NCBI RefSeq assembly: GCF_044759095.2
Contig: NZ_JBIYSM020000004.1
Location: 62,001 to 126,000, forward strand
DNA: 64,000 bases
Reading direction: 5' to 3'
DNA from: JBIYSM02 sp044759095
Lineage (GTDB): Bacteria > Bacillota > Bacilli > Brevibacillales > Brevibacillaceae
Positions 40,504 through 48,747 of this stretch are shown here, in pieces (within the stretch, counting starts at the first letter, position 1; every line of letters starts with the position of its first letter). A program made the position numbers and the translations under genes. Below the pieces are notes generated by a model. It worked only from the letters and a program-made list of their open reading frames with translations. It did no database searches and had not been told where the DNA came from.

Positions 40504-41439
40504 ATGCCGAAAAAATGGCTCTATGTGATAGACGAAGCGGTTAAACGGATTGAAAACAACGATGTTGAACTGGGACTGAAGGCTTTGCAAAAAGTGCAGG
40601 AACACGGCAAGGAGCTCCCGGAGGTCATGCTGTACCTGGCGGAAGTGTGGTATCATCTGGGACATCTGGAGGAAGCTTCGCAGCTGCTGTCCGAGGTGAT
40701 GAACGGTCCCGGCATGGAGCCTTCGCTGCGTCGAGACTGTCAACTGCTGATGGCGGAAATCGCTCTGGATCTAAACGACTTTGAAACAGCGCAACATCTC
40801 TTGTACGAGTTAAAAGAGTCCGGCTACGAGGACGTTCAGATGTTCCTGTTGCTGGCAGATCTTTACGCTTTGCAGGAATTGGACGAAGTAGCCGTGAAAT
40901 ACCTGGAACTCGCCCGGCAGAAAGAGCCGGACAACCAGGATATTCTCGCTGCGCTGGGCAACATGTATTTCCGCGTGGGCCGAGATGCAGAAGCCATGCA
41001 ATTGATGGAGCAGGCAGGCGACCAAAGCCTCGATGTGCTGCTGGCAAAAGGACGGGCCCTTGCCCAGAACGGCGAATTTGAACAAGCTTATCACGTGTTC
41101 CGTCAAGCTTTGGAGCGGGATCGCACTCCGGAAATTCTGTACGGCGCTGCCATGATGGCTTTTTACGTCGGGCGGCTGGAGGAAGCTGCAGCCCTGGTGG
41201 AAACTTTACAGGCTGTAGACGAAGAGTATGTGGCGTCCTACCCGCTGGCAAGTGATATTTATTTATCGTTGGGGAAAACGGAAAAAGCGATCGAGGCGCT
41301 GAAACAGTACGTTGATCTGTCTGGATTTGACCTCGACCAGATCCGGAGGTTGATTGCGCTGTTGACGCAGGCGGGCCGCTACGACGAGGCGAAAACGTAC
41401 CAAACTTTGCACGACGAGTGGAATGTAGAAGAAGATTGA
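40504..41439 (+). CDS. TPR-repeat protein (YpiA-like)
   Basis: A 311-residue soluble protein composed of tetratricopeptide repeats (for example LPEVMLYLAEVWYHLGHLEEASQLL and YPLASDIYLSLGKTEKAIEALKQYV). It is shorter than the Bacillus YpiA (~420), but its place before the ypiB/ypiF/qcr region matches. The ATG at 40504 lies 6 bases after GAGGTG. A protein-protein interaction role is expected; partners are unknown. Confidence 0.78.
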   Translation: MPKKWLYVIDEAVKRIENNDVELGLKALQKVQEHGKELPEVMLYLAEVWYHLGHLEEASQLLSEVMNGPGMEPSLRRDCQLLMAEIALDLNDFETAQHLLYELKESGYEDVQMFLLLADLYALQELDEVAVKYLELARQKEPDNQDILAALGNMYFRVGRDAEAMQLMEQAGDQSLDVLLAKGRALAQNGEFEQAYHVFRQALERDRTPEILYGAAMMAFYVGRLEEAAALVETLQAVDEEYVASYPLASDIYLSLGKTEKAIEALKQYVDLSGFDLDQIRRLIALLTQAGRYDEAKTYQTLHDEWNVEED

Positions 41440-41455
41440 TCTTTTTTTCATCGAG

Positions 41456-41490
41456 CAGGAAGTCACTTGTGTGGCTTCCTGTTTACTTTT
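41456..41490 (+). terminator. Terminator after the TPR gene
   Basis: CAGGAAGTCAC (41456-41466) pairs with GTGGCTTCCTG (41471-41481, one T-G pair), then TTTACTTTT. Confidence 0.85.
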
Positions 41491-41577
41491 CCGTGATTTG
41501 GTAACAATGAGGGATAAACAGAAACCGTACCCTGTAGGAAAAGGAAACGTTCCTGCGCGAAAAAGAAGGGATCTACG

Positions 41578-42696
41578 ATGAATTTGGCTGAGATATTGGT
41601 CTTTACAGACATCAGGCAACTGCATCAAATCGCCAATCACTACGGTTGCGAATGCAACCCTCATTCGAAAAATGAGCTGATCACAACGCTGATGACCAGC
41701 TTGCGCCACAGACAAACAATGAAACAGGAGGTTGAGCAGTTAACTTGCACGGAAACACATTTTCTGCTGCTGCTCTTTCTCGACAAGCGAACGATGCTGT
41801 CACTGGAAGATCTCATGGCGAAAGCAGGGGTTGCCCTCGATGCCGGTAATGAGCGGAAACAGGAAGAGGCCCGCCGCTTTATCGCATCGGCGATGAAGCG
41901 TGGCTGGGTTTTTCCGGCCAAAAGCAAGACGGTTGGCCAGTATCAGATCCCGTCGGATATCAGGGAACCGTATCTGCAGGCGTGGTTGGACAAGTGGCAG
42001 CGTGAAACCTCGCCGTTCGCCCAGGAACCGGGAGCGTACCGCGACGAAGGAACAGCACTCTGCGACGATATCATGCAATTTCTACAATTTTTACAGCAAG
42101 AGCCGATCCCGCTTACCTCTGACGGAGGCATGTACAAGCGATATCAGACTCAACTGTTTCAGTTTCTGCACGTGAAGGAAGAGCCGCTTCCGCCGCAAAA
42201 ATGGCGTTTTGGCTATGGACTTCACTTCGACCTCTACCCGGATCGGTTTTCCCTGCTGTACGACTTCTGTTACTACCAGAAGTGGATTGAGGAGGCATCG
42301 GGCCGGGTGGCGATCACGGAGGGAGGAACGGAACAGCTGCTGCGGCAATACGAAGAGAAGATCTATCACGATCTGATCCGATTCTGGTTGCGGCTTTACA
42401 AGCGGGCGATCCCCAATCTGCCCATGCTGGTACAGTTGATTCCATTGATGACAGCCGGAAATTGGGTCGATCAGGAAACGCTCTGCCGCAGTCTGCTGCC
42501 CTGGATGAAACCGTTTTATTACGACGATCCCGGTAACATTTTGAAGAACCGCGTGCTGAAAATGATGGTTCACCTTGGTCTGTTGAAAGTAGGTCAGTCG
42601 GACAGCATGGAATGGATGTACGCCGGTACATATGCCAGCCAGACATGGCTTCGCAAATACAATGGTTTTACCGAGACGACAATTTTGTTGAAGTGA
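41578..42696 (+). CDS. Hypothetical protein, 372 residues
   Basis: A soluble, aromatic- and Leu-rich protein without membrane segments. The N-terminal ~110 residues look like winged-helix or SAP-like DNA-binding regions (LHQIANHYGCECNPHSKNELITTLM), as seen in proteins related to the N-terminal part of XPB-type helicases; this is a weak impression only. The ATG at 41578 follows AAGAAGGGATC. Its stop is 3 bases before the next start region, so it is probably co-expressed with the IDEAL protein. Confidence 0.72.
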   Translation: MNLAEILVFTDIRQLHQIANHYGCECNPHSKNELITTLMTSLRHRQTMKQEVEQLTCTETHFLLLLFLDKRTMLSLEDLMAKAGVALDAGNERKQEEARRFIASAMKRGWVFPAKSKTVGQYQIPSDIREPYLQAWLDKWQRETSPFAQEPGAYRDEGTALCDDIMQFLQFLQQEPIPLTSDGGMYKRYQTQLFQFLHVKEEPLPPQKWRFGYGLHFDLYPDRFSLLYDFCYYQKWIEEASGRVAITEGGTEQLLRQYEEKIYHDLIRFWLRLYKRAIPNLPMLVQLIPLMTAGNWVDQETLCRSLLPWMKPFYYDDPGNILKNRVLKMMVHLGLLKVGQSDSMEWMYAGTYASQTWLRKYNGFTETTILLK

Positions 42697-42705
42697 GGGA
42701 TGGGT

Positions 42706-42927
42706 ATGGAGTGGCCAAATTTTTACGGAAACCTGTATGGAACAAACAATGTAGTGTCGGGCTTGTTGTCAGAGATGGTAATAGACGAGCAGGTCCGCCT
42801 CTATCGTAAGCGAACGCTGTACCAGGAAATTGATGAAGCGCTGGCCATGAAAAACAAAGAGCGGTTTTTGCGGTTGACCAGCGAACTCCGCGAAATCATG
42901 GCGTACGAGAAAACCGAAACCGGTTGA
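42706..42927 (+). CDS. IDEAL-domain protein (short YpiB-like)
   Basis: A 73-residue protein with the IDEAL motif in QEIDEALAMKNKERFLRLTSELREI (near residues 41-65). In Bacillus YpiB this domain follows a UPF0302 domain of ~100 residues; here only ~35 residues precede it, so the UPF0302 part is absent. The position before ypiF matches ypiB. GAGGG lies 6 bases before the ATG at 42706; ATG 42700 is an alternative. Confidence 0.76.
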   Translation: MEWPNFYGNLYGTNNVVSGLLSEMVIDEQVRLYRKRTLYQEIDEALAMKNKERFLRLTSELREIMAYEKTETG

Positions 42928-42938
42928 TTGCCTGCGTT

Positions 42939-42983
42939 CTCTTTTTCGTGGTAACCTAGTTCCCGTAAACCTACGAAAAAGAG
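42939..42983 (+). promoter_or_regulatory. Long hairpin covering the ypiF Shine-Dalgarno
   Basis: CTCTTTTTCGTGGT (42939-42952) pairs with ACC-T-ACGAAAAAGAG (42969-42983): 14 bp with one bulged T. The ribosome site AAAGAGGAG begins in its 3' arm. Confidence 0.7.
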
Positions 42984-42995
42984 GAGACGTGTCAA

Positions 42996-43418
42996 ATGCA
43001 ATGGAATATGACTGAGCTTTGCAAATGGGAGGAGCTGCGAGAGTTTGTCGACACCGCGCTGCTCCCTCTTTATTTGTTCCGTCCCGGCGTGAATGTTGAT
43101 CAGCATGCAAACCGCATGACCTATCTGGTCAACGTCGCCTCGGCGATCGAGCAGCGCTTGAAGGGCAGGGTACTGCTCTTTCCCCTGTGCTATCAAATCG
43201 GTTCGGTACCGGTCGTACAGCGGTTGCCGGAGGGCTTTTCCCATTACGTCCTGCTGCAGTTCAGCGGGGATCATATCTCTTGTGCTCAAGACCAACCGTC
43301 TCCACTCTACCTTGCTGTGGGAGATGAAGATCTCGATTCAGCGCTGCGCTTCGAAGTTACAGTAGACGTGCTGTATCAGGAAATCCTGCGTATGTGGCAG
43401 CAGAGGAAGGATCGATAG
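42996..43418 (+). CDS. ypiF: YpiF-like protein (DUF2487)
   Basis: A 140-residue soluble protein, MQWNMTELCKWEELREFVDTALLPLYLF..., whose size and place directly before qcrA match YpiF of Bacillus (DUF2487, ~147 residues). No catalytic motif is visible and the function is unknown. Translation is probably limited by the hairpin at 42939-42983, unless it is opened by coupling or a binding factor. Confidence 0.77.
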   Translation: MQWNMTELCKWEELREFVDTALLPLYLFRPGVNVDQHANRMTYLVNVASAIEQRLKGRVLLFPLCYQIGSVPVVQRLPEGFSHYVLLQFSGDHISCAQDQPSPLYLAVGDEDLDSALRFEVTVDVLYQEILRMWQQRKDR

Positions 43419-43536
43419 AAGAAAAGGAACTTGGCCATACTATGATCGTCACACAAGAACCGGTCCCATATTTGACAAATCTTCAACAATCGAGGTTGCT
43501 GCTGGAGTTACCCGGCAGGTTGTCCGGTGGACATTC

Positions 43537-43565
43537 TTGACATCTAAAATGGGGTTAGCTATGAT
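43537..43565 (+). promoter_or_regulatory. Sigma-A promoter of qcrABC
   Basis: A perfect TTGACA (43537-43542), 17-bp spacer, TATGAT (43560-43565), in the 222-base gap before qcrA. A second TTGACA at 43472 lacks a matching -10. Confidence 0.7.
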
Positions 43566-43640
43566 TGGTACTGACCTAGTGTATGTGTGTAAGGAGAATC
43601 CTTCGTTGCGCTATTCTACAGGATAAGGAGGGAAAAAGAG

Positions 43641-44159
43641 ATGAGCGAAAAACGGGAAATTTCCAGACGTACATTTCTTAACTACGCACTCATGGGAACT
43701 GGTGGGTTCCTCGCTGCAGGAATGATTACTCCAATGATCCGATTTGCGGTTGACCCGTTGTTGAAAGGACATGCGGGTGGAGATAAAGTAGCAGTAGGCA
43801 GCGTAGATGAATTTGGTCCCGAGCCGAAGCGTGTAGACTTCAAGGTACATACCAAAGACGGCTGGTATGAGTCTGAATCGACATTGGCTGCTTGGGTGAC
43901 CAAAAACGAGAAGGGTGAAATTCTCGCTTTGTCCCCAATCTGTAAGCACTTGGGCTGTACGGTAGACTGGAATGCTAGCCCAGATCATCCGAATCAATAC
44001 TTCTGCCCGTGCCACTTGGGTCGTTACTCGATCAACGGGGAACACATTTTGGGAACACCGCCGACGGCTTCGCTTGATGAGTACGAAACAGAAGTGAAAG
44101 ACGGCAAGCTTTACTTAGGGAAATTGAAACCAAATCCTCGTCCGGGGGTGACTGGCTAA
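43641..44159 (+). CDS. qcrA: Menaquinol-cytochrome c reductase Rieske subunit
   Basis: The iron-sulfur subunit of the bc complex. The 172-residue protein has a twin-arginine start (EISRRTFLNY), one membrane helix, and the Rieske ligands in CKHLGC (near residue 107) and CPCH (near residue 127), with disulfide cysteines in the same motifs. It starts the qcrABC operon. Confidence 0.96.
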   Translation: MSEKREISRRTFLNYALMGTGGFLAAGMITPMIRFAVDPLLKGHAGGDKVAVGSVDEFGPEPKRVDFKVHTKDGWYESESTLAAWVTKNEKGEILALSPICKHLGCTVDWNASPDHPNQYFCPCHLGRYSINGEHILGTPPTASLDEYETEVKDGKLYLGKLKPNPRPGVTG

Positions 44160-44160
44160 G

Positions 44161-44832
44161 ATGTTGCAAAAAATGTATGACTGGGTCGATGAACGTCTGA
44201 ACATTACTCCAATGTGGCGCGACCTGGCAGACCATGAAGTACCAGAGCACGTGAACCCGGCGCATCACTTCTCCGCGTTCGTCTATTGCTTTGGTGGACT
44301 TACGTTCTTCATTACTGTCATTCAAATCCTGTCCGGGATGTTCTTGACCATGTACTATGTACCGGACATTATCAACGCGTACGAGTCGGTTAACTATCTG
44401 CAGAACGAAGTAGCGTTTGGTGTCATCGTTCGCGGTATGCACCACTGGGGCGCCAGCTTGGTGATCGTGATGATGTTCCTGCACACGCTGCGCGTGTTTT
44501 TTACCGGCGCGTACAAAAAACCGCGTGAATTGAACTGGGTTGTCGGGATGCTGATCTTCTTCGTGATGCTCGGTCTCGGTTTCACCGGTTACCTGCTGCC
44601 TTGGGACAATACCGCTTATTTTGCGACCAAGGTAGGTTTGGAAATTGCCAACTCCGTACCGATTATCGGTCCTTATGCCAAGGTTCTCTTGACGGGCGGC
44701 GATATCGTAGGGGCACAAACCCTGTCCCGATTCTTTGCGATTCACGTGTTCTTCCTCCCAGGCGCTCTGCTTGGTCTGTTGGGAGCTCACTTCGTAATGA
44801 TCCGCGCGCAAGGTATCACGGGACCACTATAA
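44161..44832 (+). CDS. qcrB: Menaquinol-cytochrome c reductase cytochrome b subunit
   Basis: The 223-residue cytochrome b6-type subunit, with four membrane helices and heme histidines in RGMHHWGASL and FAIHVFF...GAHFVMIRA. Cys43 (in FVYCFGGLTF) corresponds to the cysteine that binds a heme covalently in the Bacillus and b6f proteins. It follows qcrA by 1 base. Confidence 0.97.
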   Translation: MLQKMYDWVDERLNITPMWRDLADHEVPEHVNPAHHFSAFVYCFGGLTFFITVIQILSGMFLTMYYVPDIINAYESVNYLQNEVAFGVIVRGMHHWGASLVIVMMFLHTLRVFFTGAYKKPRELNWVVGMLIFFVMLGLGFTGYLLPWDNTAYFATKVGLEIANSVPIIGPYAKVLLTGGDIVGAQTLSRFFAIHVFFLPGALLGLLGAHFVMIRAQGITGPL

Positions 44833-44859
44833 TGTCTTCGATATTAAGGAGGAAATAGC

Positions 44860-45654
44860 ATGGCGAAACAAGATAAAGATGCTACCTTCGTCGGAGACTC
44901 CCGGATATCGGCGAAGCGTATCCCAAACATTGCTCCATCGTATTCCGACTTTCCGGGAAAATCGGAGCCGTTCTGGCCGAACTTCCTGCTGAAAGAATGG
45001 ATGGTAGCGGCGGTATGTTTAGTGGCTTTCCTCGTATTGACCGTTTCACATCCATCGCCGTTGACCGATAAGGCCAACCCGAACGATACGTCGTTCGTAC
45101 CGTTGCCGGACTGGTACTTCCTGTTCCTCTATCAAATGCTCAAGTATCCTTGGGCGGCAGGGGACTGGGTCGTCCTGGGTACCGTGATCATTCCGGGTAT
45201 CGCGTTTGGTGCACTGATGCTCGCTCCTTGGCTGGACAACAGCAAGGAACGACGTCCGTCCAAGCGTCCGGTTGCAACCGGCCTGATGCTGACTGCGCTC
45301 GTCGGGATCTTCTACCTGACGTGGGCAGCTGACCATGAGCACTCCAAAAACCATCCGAGCAATCATGGCGGCGGTTCTAGCGGCGGCTCCAGCGCTGCTG
45401 CGCCGGCTGCTCCGGCTGATCCAAGCTTCAAACCGGAAGAAATCTGGACAGCTCAAACCAGCTGCATGGGTTGCCACGGCAAAAACATGGAAGGCGTAGC
45501 CGGTCCGAATCTGCAAAAGATCGGCAGCAAATACGACGCTAACCAAATTGCCGACATCATCAAAAATGGGAAACCACCTGCGATGCCAGGCGGCTTGATC
45601 CAGGATGAAGCGGAAATTAAAAAGTTGGCAGAGTACTTGGCAAGTCTGAAATAA
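44860..45654 (+). CDS. qcrC: Menaquinol-cytochrome c reductase cytochrome b/c subunit
   Basis: A 264-residue fusion of a subunit IV-like part (three membrane helices, PLPDWYFLFLYQMLKYP) with a C-terminal cytochrome c domain (heme motif CMGCH near residue 205, Met ligand in PAMPGG). A Gly/Ser/Ala/Pro linker joins them. This fusion is typical of Bacillus-type bc complexes. AAGGAGG precedes the start. Confidence 0.96.
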   Translation: MAKQDKDATFVGDSRISAKRIPNIAPSYSDFPGKSEPFWPNFLLKEWMVAAVCLVAFLVLTVSHPSPLTDKANPNDTSFVPLPDWYFLFLYQMLKYPWAAGDWVVLGTVIIPGIAFGALMLAPWLDNSKERRPSKRPVATGLMLTALVGIFYLTWAADHEHSKNHPSNHGGGSSGGSSAAAPAAPADPSFKPEEIWTAQTSCMGCHGKNMEGVAGPNLQKIGSKYDANQIADIIKNGKPPAMPGGLIQDEAEIKKLAEYLASLK

Positions 45655-45666
45655 CATTTGTATACG

Positions 45667-45700
45667 GAAAAAGCTGGCTGACAAACGGTCAGCTTTTTCA
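45667..45700 (+). terminator. Terminator after qcrC
   Basis: GAAAAAGCTG (45667-45676) pairs with CAGCTTTTTC (45690-45699). Confidence 0.88.
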
Positions 45701-45729
45701 TTAGAGCCAAGAGCGGGAGACGATTTTTC

Positions 45730-46329
45730 ATGATCTGGATATGGGAGTGGTTATGGGGGTCTTTGGGGAAAAGATGGTTTCTCTGGACACTTCTCATTAT
45801 CAACTTTTTGGGAACAATCTACGGCTTCATCTGGTATGGAAACCAACTGGCGGATACCCCCGGGTACTTGCGTGTCTTTGTTCCAGATAGTCCGACGGGG
45901 AGCGGTTTGTTTACATTAGTGTTACTTACATATCTGGCAGGTCGTCACATTCCTGTACTGGAAGCCCTGGCAGGGATTACGAACTTCAAATACGGAGTGT
46001 GGGCTGTGGCTGTTATCGTTGCAGGCTGGTGTCTGGGAGATGAAATCCATTGGCAGGATATCATGCTGATGATTTCCCACACCGGAATGGCGATGGAGTC
46101 CGTCCTCTATGCCCGATTTTTCAAACTGAGCTGGCTTCCTGTGGGAATTGCTGCGCTTTGGACGTTAAACAATGATTTTCTAGACTACGTCATGGACATT
46201 CATCCGTGGCTGCCATCTGTGCTGGAGCCGTACGAGGGGATCGTGGGTTTGTTTACGGTGCTCCTCAGCCTCGTTTCCATCGCGATCATCTGGTTGGCCA
46301 ATACCAAAACCAGTACAAACAAGGTCTAA
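45730..46329 (+). CDS. ypjA: DUF1405 membrane protein (YpjA)
   Basis: A 199-residue, Trp-rich protein with about six membrane helices, starting MIWIWEWLWGSLGKRWFLW. The pattern YGNQLADTPGYLRVFVPDSP and its place after qcrABC match YpjA (DUF1405) of Bacillus. Function unknown. It is followed by a strong hairpin terminator at 46336. Confidence 0.85.
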   Translation: MIWIWEWLWGSLGKRWFLWTLLIINFLGTIYGFIWYGNQLADTPGYLRVFVPDSPTGSGLFTLVLLTYLAGRHIPVLEALAGITNFKYGVWAVAVIVAGWCLGDEIHWQDIMLMISHTGMAMESVLYARFFKLSWLPVGIAALWTLNNDFLDYVMDIHPWLPSVLEPYEGIVGLFTVLLSLVSIAIIWLANTKTSTNKV

Positions 46330-46335
46330 TCTTGT

Positions 46336-46377
46336 CCTCCTTTCCATAGTCTGTACTAGGGGAAAGGAGGTTTTTTT
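46336..46377 (+). terminator. Strong terminator hairpin that contains the ypjB Shine-Dalgarno
   Basis: CCTCCTTTCC (46336-46345) pairs perfectly with GGAAAGGAGG (46361-46370); TAGT/ACTA extends it inward. Seven Ts follow (46371-46377). AAAGGAGG is at the same time the only good ribosome site for the ypjB start. Confidence 0.85.
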
Positions 46378-46378
46378 G

Positions 46379-47194
46379 TTGAAAAAAAACATCAGGATGT
46401 TGGTCTTTTTGATCGTGATGGGACTGCTGCTTGCCTGGCCCATCCACGCCTTGGTCACAACGCTTGATCAACCGGCAGAGGACGAGTCTCTGGCGGAATT
46501 AGATAAGCTTGCCGGTGATATGCTGGAACTGACCAGACGAGGGGATCTGGAGGGAGCCCAACAAAAAGTCCACCTCTTGGCGAATCGGTTTCCGAATCAG
46601 ACACTCCCTTTCGCCATTCGAATCGAAAGTTTGAATGCAGTGACTCAGTCCATTATGGCGGCAAAGAAAAGCTTTGCTTCGGGACATGTGAATGAAGAAC
46701 AATTGCTATGGCATGCCACACAGGTCCGCTTGGCCATAGATGCCTTGAGCCACGTCCATCAGCCGATGTGGCGAAGTTTCTATACTTCCTATGCCAATCA
46801 GATGCAAAACTTGCTGCAGTCATCTGTTGAAAGGGATCTCTCTCAATTTCGCGCCCAATTTGAGGAAAATACCCGTTTGTATTGGGCAATCAAACCGGCG
46901 ATGAGCGTCCATCTGCCAGAAGAGCAGATGAATGAAATGGAAGCGGCTTACGATCTCATCTCCAAGGAGATACATCGCAACGAGATGGAGTGGCAGGAAG
47001 TCCGCGAAGCACTGCGGCAGTTGATCGGTGCGATGCAGATTGCTTTTATCGGCGAAGACAAGAGCACGATTGCCCTGCTGATGCATCCGGGTTCGCCGTT
47101 TTTGCCAATCGTTGCGATTGTTGCTGCTCTCGTCCTGTCATTAAGCTACGTCGCCTGGAAAAAATACGCGGGACAGCACGTACACAATGGGTAA
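46379..47194 (+). CDS. ypjB: Sporulation protein YpjB
   Basis: A 271-residue protein with an N-terminal signal or anchor helix (MLVFLIVMGLLLAWPIHAL), a helical extracellular domain of ~200 residues, and a C-terminal membrane helix (FLPIVAIVAALVLSLSYVAW) with a short basic tail. Layout and neighbours match YpjB, listed as a sporulation protein in Bacillus. The start is TTG 46379 (spacing 8 from AAGGAGG) or TTG 46376; an ATG at 46397 would give a start without ribosome site. The oddity is that the ribosome site and start lie in a terminator. Confidence 0.82.
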   Translation: MKKNIRMLVFLIVMGLLLAWPIHALVTTLDQPAEDESLAELDKLAGDMLELTRRGDLEGAQQKVHLLANRFPNQTLPFAIRIESLNAVTQSIMAAKKSFASGHVNEEQLLWHATQVRLAIDALSHVHQPMWRSFYTSYANQMQNLLQSSVERDLSQFRAQFEENTRLYWAIKPAMSVHLPEEQMNEMEAAYDLISKEIHRNEMEWQEVREALRQLIGAMQIAFIGEDKSTIALLMHPGSPFLPIVAIVAALVLSLSYVAWKKYAGQHVHNG

Positions 47195-47211
47195 CTCCAT
47201 GAAACAAAGAG

Positions 47212-47238
47212 CCCTCCAACAAACGGGAGGGTTTTTTT
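47212..47238 (+). terminator. Terminator after ypjB
   Basis: CCCTCC (47212-47217) pairs with GGAGGG (47226-47231), then TTTTTTT. Confidence 0.88.
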
Positions 47239-47289
47239 GGTGTATAAGAATTTATAAATTTGGACATCCCATACAGCCGCTAGAAAAGT

Positions 47290-47384
47290 GTTCGGGGCCC
47301 CGCCCGGCGAAGAAAGGGACCCCACTCGGCACAGCGATAGCTAACGCCGAGTGGGTCGAGGATAGCTAATACCGGGTGGGTTTT
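47290..47384. repeat. Structured intergenic repeat, copy B
   Basis: The first 20 bases equal those at 4816. The outer stem is CCCGCCCGG (47299-47307) with CCGGGTGGG (47372-47380, one G-U). An inner perfect 10-bp hairpin, CCCACTCGGC (47321-47330) with GCCGAGTGGG (47346-47355), lies partly in an insertion of about 22 bases that copy A lacks. TTTTCTT follows. It sits between the convergent ypjB and yitT-type genes. Confidence 0.72.
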
Positions 47385-47396
47385 CTTAATGCCTGT

Positions 47397-48254
47397 TTAT
47401 TCGTGAAGGGGACGCTTGTTCTCATCCAGGGTGAAGCCTTCGCCCAGCACCTCGTGAACATCGTTGACGATCACAAAAGCGTGGGGGTCGATATTCTGCA
47501 CAATGTTTTTAAAGCGTACCACTTCGTTGCGGCTGACCACAACGTAGACGACCTGTTTGTCTGCCCCGGAATAAGCTCCTTTTCCGGAAAGAATCGTAAC
47601 GCCTCGTCCAAATTCGAGAATTTGCCTGGCGATATCATCCGCACGATCGGAGATGATGGTCAGGGCTTTGCCCGCATAGGCACCATCCTGGAAAAAGTCA
47701 ATCACGCGAGCTGCGATGAATACGCAAACCAATGTGTACATGGCGCTTTCCACGTTGAGATAGATCAGCGAAGCTCCGATTACCAGCATGTCACCGAAGA
47801 AAAGGGTGCGGCCCATGCTGATTCCCATATACTTTTGCAGCAGACGAGCGATGATGTCGACCCCTCCGGTTGTCCCCCCGTAGCGGAAAATAATGCCCAG
47901 ACCCGCCCCGATCGTTACGCCGGCGTAGAGCGAGGCCAGCAGCCTGTCATCCATGGGAAGTTCCAGCACCCCATCAAACACGGAGAGAAAGATCGAAAGG
48001 GAAACCGTTCCGATGATCGTATAGATAAAAGCTGTTCGCCCGAGTACTTTCCATCCCAGGAAAAAGAGAGGCACGTTCAAGAGAAAGTACACAATCCCCT
48101 GGTCGACGACCGGCACCAACAATTTGATCAGAATGCTGATTCCTGTGATTCCACCCTCGGCCAGATTGTTCGGGATGTTGAAAGCGTTGATACCGAAGCC
48201 CATGACAGCAGTACCAATGATAATGGCGATGATACTCTTCAGACGCATGTTCAC
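47397..48254 (-). CDS. YitT-family membrane protein (YpjC-like)
   Basis: A 285-residue protein with about five N-terminal membrane helices (GINAFNIPNNLAEGGITGISILI; RYGGTTGGVDIIARLL) and a C-terminal DUF2179 domain (DRADDIARQILEFGRGVTILSGKGAYSGADKQVVYVVV). Bacillus has several paralogues, and YpjC lies in this place. Transport of an unknown substrate is assumed. GTG 48254 is used because AAAGGAG lies 9 bases before it. It is one of only two minus-strand genes. Confidence 0.9.
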   Translation of the reverse strand: MNMRLKSIIAIIIGTAVMGFGINAFNIPNNLAEGGITGISILIKLLVPVVDQGIVYFLLNVPLFFLGWKVLGRTAFIYTIIGTVSLSIFLSVFDGVLELPMDDRLLASLYAGVTIGAGLGIIFRYGGTTGGVDIIARLLQKYMGISMGRTLFFGDMLVIGASLIYLNVESAMYTLVCVFIAARVIDFFQDGAYAGKALTIISDRADDIARQILEFGRGVTILSGKGAYSGADKQVVYVVVSRNEVVRFKNIVQNIDPHAFVIVNDVHEVLGEGFTLDENKRPLHE

Positions 48255-48408
48255 AGCGGTTCACTCCTTTCAAAGAGCCATTATAATCCAGCCCTTATGG
48301 GATGTCCATACAAGCACTTGAAAGCGGATGGAGATTTGGCAAAATGGAGCATTTCGGGTACGATAAGGAGTAAAGCCAATAAGCTGAACCCGGAAAAGGA
48401 GTGACCAG

Positions 48409-48747
48409 ATGGACCAGCGCAAGACCTTGCAGGAGATCCAACAGGAAGTGGATCAATACATATCGCAGTTTAAAGAAGGGTACTTTTCGCCGCTCGCGAT
48501 GATGGCGCGCATGACGGAAGAGGTTGGCGAGCTGGCGCGCGAAATCAACCATTATTATGGAGAGAAGCCAAAAAAGAAGGACGAAGCGGAAAAGACCGTT
48601 GAGGAAGAACTGGGCGATGTCTTCTTTATTGTGCTTTGCTTTGCCAATTCGCTTGGTATCGACTTGCAGGAAGCCTTTGATCGTATTATGCACAAATTCA
48701 ATACACGCGATAAAGATCGCTGGACGAGAATAGAGGAGAGTCAATGA
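48409..48747 (+). CDS. ypjD: MazG-like nucleotide pyrophosphohydrolase (YpjD)
   Basis: A 112-residue helical protein with the MazG/dUTPase-type metal residues in MTEEVGELAREIN (near residue 35) and EEELGDVFFIVLCFAN (near residue 65). It probably hydrolyses aberrant nucleoside triphosphates. It overlaps dapB by 4 bases, as in Bacillus. Confidence 0.92.
   Translation: MDQRKTLQEIQQEVDQYISQFKEGYFSPLAMMARMTEEVGELAREINHYYGEKPKKKDEAEKTVEEELGDVFFIVLCFANSLGIDLQEAFDRIMHKFNTRDKDRWTRIEESQ

Noticed and set aside
43472..43477. TTGACA as a second qcr promoter
   Set aside because: No acceptable -10 hexamer at 16-18 bp downstream; the TTGACA at 43537 has one.
47376..48404. A 342-codon plus-strand frame opposite the YitT-family gene
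   Set aside because: No ribosome site, composition typical of an antisense shadow (DDHKSVGVD-like, low hydrophobicity), while the minus-strand frame has clear YitT and DUF2179 sequence.
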